Assembly (NCBI GenBank): GCA_046045995.1
Contig: JBJOKR010000156.1
Span: 1-11,873, forward strand
DNA from: Indioceanicola sp046045995
GTDB taxonomy: Bacteria; Pseudomonadota; Alphaproteobacteria; Azospirillales; Azospirillaceae
Length of the DNA: 11,873 nucleotides
Direction: 5' to 3'
Under the pieces are notes generated by a model, which saw only the letters and a program-made list of their open reading frames with translations, had not been told where the DNA came from and made no database searches. The translations under genes and the position numbers were made by a program. Within the stretch, counting starts at the first letter, position 1; the number at the start of each line of letters is the position of its first letter. Shown one piece after another: positions 1 through 5,735 of this stretch.

Positions 1-1
1 C

Positions 2-88
2 CAGGGCAGCGCCATCGTCCACGGCTCCATCGCCGGCTCCCAGCCCAGCGCCACGCTGGACCAGAGCGCCATCGACGACCTGTTCTGA
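2..88 (+). CDS. C-terminal end of an unidentified protein (partial)
   Basis: An open frame enters from the left edge and stops at TGA 86-88, giving 28 residues that end in LDQSAIDDLF. The stretch is rich in Ser, Gly and Ala and then closes with a short acidic, hydrophobic tail. A tail of the form Q-x-x-I-D-x-L-F resembles short peptides at the ends of some chemotaxis and flagellar proteins (CheZ-like tails, the FliM N-terminus). Twenty-eight residues are too few to name the gene, so that resemblance is only a hint. The codons are strongly GC-ending, like the core genes in this window and unlike the FRG cassette that follows. Confidence 0.6.
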   Translation, partial: QGSAIVHGSIAGSQPSATLDQSAIDDLF

Positions 89-307
89 GGATCGGGCATG
101 GTGTCGGCCGCGATCCGCCCGACCCGAGGGCTGGTCGCCCCCCGTCACCGACCGAATCACCACCCTCACCTGCCGCCGCCGGATGGACATGCACGCCGGG
201 CAGTCGACAGGCACGTCGCACCTGGGATCCATCCCCATTGATTGAACTTAAGCCGGATTTCGAGAAAGATACATTTAGGCCAACGCAACGCGATCGAGGG
301 TCAACCG

Positions 308-1021
308 ATGGAAGGCGGCAGCAAGCGCGCAGCGGATCAAAAAGCCTGGGATGATCTTCTGGCGTTCTTCAACCGCTTTCCCACCTCAAACACCCTGTTC
401 CGCGGGCATGGATCCGATCGCTATAAGCTGATCCCCAAAGTGGGCCGCCCCTATGGCGGACGGGACATCTATGATCCCCATCGCGAGCGCGTGGTCTTTG
501 AGAACTTCAAGCGGCGCGCCTTTCTGAAGGTACCGGCCAACCTAGAAAACGACTTGGATTGGCTGGCGGTGGCCCAGCACCATGGTTTGCCCACCCGCCT
601 TCTGGATTGGACGCCGAATCCGTTGGTCGCCGCCTTCTTCGCAGTTTCGACCCATTCCGCCGGCGGCGATGCCTCACGGATCTATGCCCTCCGGATCAGG
701 GAGGATATGCGGATCAAGCAGGATGCCAAGCCCTTCGACCCAACCATGACAGATGTCGGCTTTCACATTCCGCCCTATGTCTCGGATCGGGTGGGAGCCC
801 AGCGGGGTTGTTTCTCCGTACATCCGGACCCGACCTCCCCCTATCATCCTCAGGGGCTCCAATGGCATGATGTTCCCGCTTCGGCCTGTGCCTTTGTGCA
901 GCGACGGCTGTTCGCCTTTGGTGTCGATGCCTCGACGATCATGGCTGATCTGGATGGCTTGGCGCGCGCCTTGGAGTGGCAATATCTATCCGGTGTCGGT
1001 GTCGGCAAGGTGAACTTCTGA
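308..1021 (+). CDS. FRG-domain protein
   Basis: A 237-residue protein that is essentially one FRG domain (Pfam FRG family; biochemical activity not settled). Family hallmarks are visible in order: the name-giving F31-R32-G33 followed by Y..IPKVGR, then a Q90-HHGLPTRLLDW block near the middle, then R161-VGAQRGCFSVHP. It ends in a helical region containing DLDGLARALEWQ. There is no signal peptide or membrane segment, so it is probably cytoplasmic. The frame opens at TTG 242, but ATG 308 is preferred: GAGGG at 296-300 sits 7 bases upstream and the FRG domain begins soon after. The 114-residue gene follows 12 bases downstream, indicating one operon. Wobble positions are less GC-rich than in ptsP, which suggests acquisition. 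FRG proteins are often seen in mobile or defence neighbourhoods; a defence or toxin role here is inference. Confidence 0.85.
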   Translation: MEGGSKRAADQKAWDDLLAFFNRFPTSNTLFRGHGSDRYKLIPKVGRPYGGRDIYDPHRERVVFENFKRRAFLKVPANLENDLDWLAVAQHHGLPTRLLDWTPNPLVAAFFAVSTHSAGGDASRIYALRIREDMRIKQDAKPFDPTMTDVGFHIPPYVSDRVGAQRGCFSVHPDPTSPYHPQGLQWHDVPASACAFVQRRLFAFGVDASTIMADLDGLARALEWQYLSGVGVGKVNF

Positions 1022-1033
1022 CGGGAGGTAATC

Positions 1034-1378
1034 ATGGCTGTACAGGCAAAGCCACGGGCATTGCTGACCCCGGACCAGCAGACGCGGATCGCCGAAGCGC
1101 TGTCGCCCCAGGTCGTCCTGGACAGGGCCGGAAGCGATCTGAAGAGATTGTCCGACATGACCGAGATCGATGAGGTCGATGTGATCACGGACATGATCGA
1201 TGGAACGGCCACCTGCGCCAAGGGCATCTTCAATGTCTATGTGGTCCTGAAGTATCAGAAGCCCAAAGTGTTTGAATCCTATGATTCCTTTCCCGGCAGC
1301 TTCACGGCCCGGATCGATCCCGGCGGTGCCGTTGTCTTCGATGAGGTGAAGGTGGATACCTCCGCCTTCTACGCCTGA
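1034..1378 (+). CDS. Hypothetical protein paired with the FRG gene
   Basis: A 114-residue protein I do not recognise. It starts at ATG 1034 behind a strong ribosome binding site (GGGAGG at 1023-1028), 12 bases after the FRG stop codon, so the two are almost certainly co-transcribed. The first 45 or so residues look helical, with a TPDQQTRIAEAL segment and an acidic TEIDEVDVITDMID stretch. The rest alternates like beta strands (FNVYVVLKYQ, SFTARIDPGG, VVFDEVKVD). It is acidic overall, with no signal peptide or membrane segment and no catalytic motif that I can see. Possible roles, all inferred, are an immunity or antitoxin partner, a regulator or an accessory subunit for the FRG protein. Base composition matches the FRG gene. 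Confidence 0.8.
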   Translation: MAVQAKPRALLTPDQQTRIAEALSPQVVLDRAGSDLKRLSDMTEIDEVDVITDMIDGTATCAKGIFNVYVVLKYQKPKVFESYDSFPGSFTARIDPGGAVVFDEVKVDTSAFYA

Positions 1379-1412
1379 CCCCGGTCCCCATCGCGCCCGA
1401 TACGTCTGCCCT

Positions 1413-1442
1413 GTGACATCGATGCCCCCGGGGTGCTATAGG
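1413..1442 (+). promoter_or_regulatory. Probable sigma-70-type promoter of ptsP
   Basis: GTGACA (1413-1418, five of six consensus bases) and TATAGG (1437-1442, four of six) are separated by 18 bases. The -10 is preceded by TGC, making an extended -10. Transcription would begin near 1448-1450, leaving a leader of only about 20 bases before the ptsP ATG. It lies between the FRG cassette and ptsP and would let ptsP be expressed independently of the cassette. Confidence 0.5.
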
Positions 1443-1467
1443 GGCGTCAGGACAGTTGAGCGGGCCG

Positions 1468-3792
1468 ATGATGAGCATTCCGTCCAGCATGATCGATGGT
1501 CTGCCGACGGCGGGAGCGGCAGCCCCCGCGGCGCCCGATCCGGTGTCCGGGGCGCGCCGGCTGCTGGCGCGTCTGCGCGACATCATGGCCGGCAGCGGCT
1601 CCGCCCAGGACCGGCTGGACAAGATCGTCAAGACCATCGCCCATGAGATGGCGGCCGATGTCTGCTCCTGCTACGTCATGCGGGCGGGGGAGGTGCTGGA
1701 GCTGTTCGCCACCATCGGCCTGAACCCCGACGCCGTGCACAAGACCCGGATGCGGGTGGGCGAAGGCTTGATCGGCGATGTGGCGGCCCATGCCCGGCCC
1801 GTCGCCCTGGCCAATGCCCAAAGCCATCCGAACTTCGCCTACCGCCCGGAAACGGGGGAGGACCCGTTCAACGGCTTCGCCGCCGTACCCATCCTGCGCG
1901 GCGGCAAGGTGCGCGGGGTCCTGGCCATCCAGCATGCCGCCCGCCGCGATTACGATGAGCAGGAGGTGGAGACCCTTCAGACCATCGCCATGATCGTGGC
2001 GGAGCTGGTGGCCGGCGGCGATCTGGTTGACCGGGCGGAACTGTCGGTCGCCAACGACCTGGTGCTGCTGCCCTCGCGCCTGGACGGGGTCAGCCTGAAC
2101 CGCGGGGTGGGCATGGGCCTGGCGGTGCTGCACCGGCCCCAGCTCACCATCCGGCAGATGGTGGCCGACGATCCGGAGACGGAGCTGGCCCGGCTGCGCG
2201 CCGCGGTGGACAGCATGCATTCCGCCATCGACCAGCTGCTGATCGCGGTCGGCGAGTCGGAGGGGGAGCATGCGGAGATCATGCAGACCTACCGCCTTGT
2301 CGCCTCCGACCGCGGCTGGCTGAACCGCATCCGCGAGGCGATCCGCACCGGCCTGACGGCGGAGGCGGCGGTGCAGCGGGTGCAGAACGACAACCGCGCC
2401 CGCATGCAGTCCATCGCCGATCCCTATCTGCGCGACCGGCTGCTGGACCTGGACGACATCACCAACCGGCTGCTGATGCATCTGGCCGGCAAGCCGGTGG
2501 ATGCCATGGGCGGCACCCTGCCGGACGAATTCGTGCTGGTCGCCCGCAACCTGGGTCCGGCGGAGTTGCTGGATTACGACCGCCGCCGCCTGCGCGGCCT
2601 GGTGCTGGAGGAAGGGGCGGCCTACAGCCATGTGGCCATCGTCGCCAAGGCGCTGGACATCCCCGTCGTCGGCCAGTGCAGCGAGGTGTTGAGCCGGGTG
2701 GAGCCGCTGGATTTCCTGATCGTGGACGGGGACAACGGCCAGCTGTTCGTCCGCCCCGCCGACGATATCCAGGAGGCGTTCCACGCCAGCCTGTCCGCCC
2801 GCCAGCGCCGCGCCGCGGAGGTGGCGAGCCTGCGCGACCTGCCCGCGGTGACGCGGGACGGGGTGCCGGTGCAGCTGATGTTGAACTGCGGCCTGCATAT
2901 CGACCTGCCCCACCTGAAAGCGACGGGGGCGGACGGGATCGGCCTGTACCGGACGGAGATCCCGTTCATGGTGCGGGCGACATATCCCGACGTGGCCGCC
3001 CAGCAGGAAGCCTATGCCAAGGTGATCGAGGAGGCGGGGGACCATCCCGTCACCTTCCGCACCTTGGATGTGGGAGGGGACAAGTCCCTGCCCTATTTCC
3101 CCGAACTGGGGGAGGAGAACCCGGCGCTCGGCTGGCGGGCCATCCGCATCGGGCTGGACCGGCCGGCCATGCTGCGCAAGCAGCTGTGCGCCATGCTGCG
3201 GGCCGCCAACGGCCGGCCCCTGCGCATCATGTTCCCCATGGTGGCGGAGGTGGCGGAGCTGGACCGCGCCCGCGCCATCCTGGACCTGGAGGTGGGGCGC
3301 CTGGCCCGGGCCGGCATTCCGGCGCCGTCGGTGCTGAAGGTCGGTGTGATGATGGAGGTCCCGTCCCTGCTGTTCCAGCTGGAGGCGCTGCTGGAGCGGG
3401 TGGATTTCATCTCCGTCGGTTCCAACGACATGCTGCAATACCTGTTCGCCGCCGACCGCGGGAACCCCAACATCAACAACCGTTACGACCTGCTGGCCCC
3501 GGCCATGCTGCGGATGCTGCGGGGGCTGGTCCAGGCCTGCGACGCCAAGGGCGTGCCGCTCTCCCTGTGCGGGGAGATGGCGTCCCGCCCGCTGGATGCG
3601 ATGGCCCTGCTGGGCCTGGGAATGCGCTGCCTGTCCATGTCCCCGCCCACTTTCTTCGACATCAAGGGGATGGTGCGCTCCCTCGACCTGGGCGCGCTCA
3701 GCGCCTACATGGATGGCCTCTACCTCTCCCCCGCCCGCACCCTGCGCCCCCTGCTGAAGGCCTTCGCCCGCGACCACGGCGTGCGGTTGTAG
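1468..3792 (+). CDS. ptsP: PTS-Ntr enzyme I: phosphoenolpyruvate-protein phosphotransferase with GAF domain
   Basis: EI-Ntr takes phosphate from phosphoenolpyruvate and passes it to NPr (PtsO) and then EIIA-Ntr (PtsN), a regulatory cascade in the cytoplasm. The 774-residue protein has, in order: an N-terminal GAF domain (about 45-185), the NPr-binding helical region (about 190-320), the phosphohistidine swivel domain with H388 in AAYSHVAIVAKAL, and the PEP-binding barrel (about 455-755). The barrel shows R495 in GLYRTEIPFM, the FRTLDVGGDK loop, SVGSNDMLQY, and the active-site C701 in LCGEMA. Length and order match PtsP. In other alphaproteobacteria the GAF domain senses glutamine (family knowledge). 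The frame opens at TTG 1456; ATG 1468 or 1471 is more likely, but the ribosome binding site is poor for all of them. The usual lysC and prfA neighbours are not visible here. Confidence 0.96.
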   Translation: MMSIPSSMIDGLPTAGAAAPAAPDPVSGARRLLARLRDIMAGSGSAQDRLDKIVKTIAHEMAADVCSCYVMRAGEVLELFATIGLNPDAVHKTRMRVGEGLIGDVAAHARPVALANAQSHPNFAYRPETGEDPFNGFAAVPILRGGKVRGVLAIQHAARRDYDEQEVETLQTIAMIVAELVAGGDLVDRAELSVANDLVLLPSRLDGVSLNRGVGMGLAVLHRPQLTIRQMVADDPETELARLRAAVDSMHSAIDQLLIAVGESEGEHAEIMQTYRLVASDRGWLNRIREAIRTGLTAEAAVQRVQNDNRARMQSIADPYLRDRLLDLDDITNRLLMHLAGKPVDAMGGTLPDEFVLVARNLGPAELLDYDRRRLRGLVLEEGAAYSHVAIVAKALDIPVVGQCSEVLSRVEPLDFLIVDGDNGQLFVRPADDIQEAFHASLSARQRRAAEVASLRDLPAVTRDGVPVQLMLNCGLHIDLPHLKATGADGIGLYRTEIPFMVRATYPDVAAQQEAYAKVIEEAGDHPVTFRTLDVGGDKSLPYFPELGEENPALGWRAIRIGLDRPAMLRKQLCAMLRAANGRPLRIMFPMVAEVAELDRARAILDLEVGRLARAGIPAPSVLKVGVMMEVPSLLFQLEALLERVDFISVGSNDMLQYLFAADRGNPNINNRYDLLAPAMLRMLRGLVQACDAKGVPLSLCGEMASRPLDAMALLGLGMRCLSMSPPTFFDIKGMVRSLDLGALSAYMDGLYLSPARTLRPLLKAFARDHGVRL

Positions 3793-3796
3793 ATAC

Positions 3797-3860
3797 CCCT
3801 CCCCCTTGAGGGAGAGGTGGTCGGAGACCCTCCTTCAAAGGATGAGAGGGGGTCCGCCTT
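3797..3860. repeat. GC-rich hairpin repeat after ptsP
   Basis: CCTCCCCC (3798-3805), loop TTGA, GGGAGAGG (3810-3817) forms a stem of eight positions with one mismatch. A second imperfect fold follows at 3829-3855 (ACCCTC against GAGAGGGGGT). No T-run follows, so it is a poor intrinsic terminator and looks more like a short dispersed intergenic palindrome. The 12-base core CCCTCCCCCTTG recurs in inverted orientation just upstream of dnaN (around 11484-11495). Confidence 0.45.
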
Positions 3861-3892
3861 CCCCGCGACACCCGGCCCCGGCCACCCTCCCC

Positions 3893-3921
3893 TTGCGGAT
3901 CGGGGCGATCCGCGCTATCTA
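3893..3921 (+). promoter_or_regulatory. Possible promoter of the small membrane protein gene
   Basis: TTGCGG (3893-3898) and TATCTA (3916-3921) are spaced by exactly 17 bases, with GC before the -10 as is common in alphaproteobacterial promoters. Each box matches only three of six consensus bases, so this is weak. A start near 3928 would give a leader of about 80 bases before ATG 4007. Confidence 0.3.
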
Positions 3922-4006
3922 CCCGCCGCGTGCGCCGGACCGTGCCGGTGCCGACAGGTTTCATTCGCCCGGCCGCGGCCGGTCCCGTTCCCAGGAGCGC
4001 CGATCC

Positions 4007-4225
4007 ATGACCCCCACCACCAACAGCCGCATGTCCGTCGGTTTCGTCTTCGGCCTGCTGGGCGCCGGGGCGATGGGCGTGGTCTTCGCGATCATTGGTG
4101 CATCGGCTGGTGGCCCCGGTCTGGCGGTTGCGCTGGCAGCGGCGGGTGCCGGCGTCGGTGCGGGCATCGGCGGCCTGATCGGTGCGGCTTCCGTCCCGCC
4201 CGCGGCGGCAACCGACGAGGACTGA
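4007..4225 (+). CDS. Small glycine-rich membrane protein
   Basis: A 72-residue protein starting at ATG 4007, with AGGAG at 3993-3997 nine bases upstream; an in-frame opening from 3806 lacks such a site. Two hydrophobic segments (about residues 10-31 and 38-61) are joined by a short AGGPG turn, and the acidic tail ATDED is probably exposed. The second segment has closely spaced glycines (GAGVGAGIGGLIGAA), the glycine-zipper pattern seen in membrane-embedded hairpins. It is probably an inner-membrane protein. I do not recognise a family, and the neighbours on both sides are unrelated and independently transcribed. Confidence 0.7.
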   Translation: MTPTTNSRMSVGFVFGLLGAGAMGVVFAIIGASAGGPGLAVALAAAGAGVGAGIGGLIGAASVPPAAATDED

Positions 4226-4307
4226 TCCCCGTCCATCCGCGGGATCCCCCCGGGCGCAGACAATACGAAGCCGATCCGGGTCACGCCATGTCGATTGCAG
4301 CCCCGGG

Positions 4308-4328
4308 GCCAGGGTTTCGCAGCCTGGC
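4308..4328. terminator. Weak hairpin between convergent genes
   Basis: GCCAGG (4308-4313) and CCTGGC (4323-4328) form a perfect 6-base stem with a 9-base loop in the 127-base convergent gap. There is no T-run on either side, so it would not act alone as an intrinsic terminator. It may simply protect transcript ends. Confidence 0.25.
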
Positions 4329-4352
4329 ATGGCGCAGCGGCCGGCAGCCCGA

Positions 4353-5540
4353 TCACGCCCCGGCCAGTCGGACGTTCGCCAACCCATCCTCCCCCGCCAG
4401 ATGGCGCAGCGCCCGGGTGATGGCGGGCAGGTCCTTCTTCCACACCCGCTCCAGCGGGGTGACGGTCACGTCCCACCCCTTCACCGTTCGACGATGGGTC
4501 CAGGTGGCGATCACCCGCCCCTGGCGCAGCACCACCGGGCTGATCCAGCCGGCCGTGCGGTAGACTGCGGGGCGGAAGCGGTCATCCAGGTACTGGCCGG
4601 TATCCACATGGCCCAGAAGCCAGGGATCGAACAGGGGGATGATGGTGATGGCCCCTGGGGTCGGCTCAGCCTCCCTCAGCACGGCTTCATCCCGCGCCAG
4701 CAGATAGGTGCTGCGCCCGGCCAGATCCACCCGCATCAGATCGGGCCCCAGCGCCGCCAGGGCCGCCGCCACCGGCCCGGCGGGAAGGCCGGTGAACTTG
4801 CGGATATCCGCCGCCGTCGCCGGTCCGAAGGCGGACAGATAACGCCGGACAAGACCGGGCAGCGCCGTCGCCCCGTCCTGTACCGTCCCGCCCGGTACCG
4901 CCCCGCCACCGCTCCAGACCGGCCCCAGCCAATCGGGTAAGTGGACGAATTTCGCCTCCCGCTCCTCCCCCGCCGCAGCGCCCCCGGCGTCGCCATCGGC
5001 CCCCGGACGCAGGGGCGGACCGTGGCAGACATGGCCAAGCGCGCAGGCCAGCTTGATCACCCCGCCCCAACTGTGTTCCAGCCAGGGCCGGGCCCATTCC
5101 CCCAGCACGGGCACCAGCCGGCGGGACAGGTCCATCCGGCTGTGCGGTCCATGGCCGGCCAGGGTGTCGCGCACAGCCTGGACCAGCAAGTCCACCTGAT
5201 CCGGGGTCAGGCCGCCCTTCGCGTACCATGCATGATAGCCGCCGATCGCGAGGCGGCGGACGGCCCGCAGCAGGGCCACATCCTCCCGCGCCATCAGGTG
5301 CAGGGTACTCCGGTGGCCCCACAGCTTCACCAGGCTGCGGTCCCGCCACAGCGCCCCTTCCGCCGCGGCGGCCGCAAAGCCGGCCGCGGTGCGCGCCCGC
5401 AATTGCAGGATGGCGGCCGACTGCACCTGGGCCTGGGCCCCCAACACGGCCCGGGCGGCGGTGACCGCATCCCCGGCCGGGGCGGTCAGGTGCTGGCGCG
5501 CCAGCCGGAAGGCCAGCGCCTGGGGAACGGAAACCTGCAT
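4353..5540 (-). CDS. AlkZ-like winged-helix DNA glycosylase family protein
   Basis: A 395-residue protein of the winged-helix HTH_42 (AlkZ/YcaQ) family, whose studied members remove alkylated bases or unhook interstrand crosslinks in DNA. Visible signatures are the early AVLGAQAQVQ segment, with Q36 and Q38 forming the Q-x-Q pair at nearly the position of the catalytic glutamines of AlkZ (Q37/Q39). WGHRSTLHLMAREDVALL and the C-terminal IPLFDPWLLGHVDTGQYLDDRF and GRVIATWTHRRTVKGW blocks follow. E. coli YcaQ has Q-x-D instead. The frame is open back to 5660, but ATG 5540 is chosen because the family begins with an MxxSxxQALAFRLARQHL-like helix. The ribosome binding site is weak (GGGG). A low-complexity Gly/Ala-rich insert lies around residues 190-205. 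Glycosylase activity is inferred. Confidence 0.82.
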   Translation of the reverse strand: MQVSVPQALAFRLARQHLTAPAGDAVTAARAVLGAQAQVQSAAILQLRARTAAGFAAAAAEGALWRDRSLVKLWGHRSTLHLMAREDVALLRAVRRLAIGGYHAWYAKGGLTPDQVDLLVQAVRDTLAGHGPHSRMDLSRRLVPVLGEWARPWLEHSWGGVIKLACALGHVCHGPPLRPGADGDAGGAAAGEEREAKFVHLPDWLGPVWSGGGAVPGGTVQDGATALPGLVRRYLSAFGPATAADIRKFTGLPAGPVAAALAALGPDLMRVDLAGRSTYLLARDEAVLREAEPTPGAITIIPLFDPWLLGHVDTGQYLDDRFRPAVYRTAGWISPVVLRQGRVIATWTHRRTVKGWDVTVTPLERVWKKDLPAITRALRHLAGEDGLANVRLAGA

Positions 5541-5693
5541 GGCGGACCCCAGCCATAACGGCAAAGATGGGAACATTGAGTGAACAGTACCCTGCCCCAG
5601 TTCCGGCCGGTCGACAAGCCCCTCGTGCCGGGGCGGGCGACACCCCGCTTTTCCGGCCACGTCGCGCGGCTTTACTATTGCGGGGGCGCAATT

Positions 5694-5710
5694 CCTCTGA
5701 ATGATAGAGG
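5694..5710. promoter_or_regulatory. Small inverted repeat upstream of the amylase gene
   Basis: CCTCT (5694-5698) and AGAGG (5706-5710) flank seven bases in an AT-richer patch 26 bases before the amylase start. A partial -10-like TACTAT lies at 5673-5678 without a good -35. The repeat is placed where an operator could act, but it is short and could be chance. Confidence 0.25.
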
Positions 5711-5735
5711 CAAGAATAGAAAAGAAGTGGGGGGA

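Noticed and set aside
89..116. Hairpin GGATCG/CGATCC just after the first stop codon as a terminator
   Set aside because: Six-base stem, 16-base loop and no T-run; not distinguishable from chance.
242..307. TTG start for the FRG gene with 22 more residues
   Set aside because: It has no ribosome binding site and the extra residues match nothing in the domain; ATG 308 has GAGGG at good spacing.
1447..3777. 776-residue minus-strand frame opposite ptsP
   Set aside because: It is rich in His, Gln, Gly and Arg with no recognisable domain. The plus strand is an unmistakable PtsP with all active-site residues, so this is the antisense shadow of GC-rich codons.
5580..5735. N-terminal extension of the amylase
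   Set aside because: It would bury the signal peptide and lies in the divergent promoter region; ATG 5736/5739 gives a normal exported protein.
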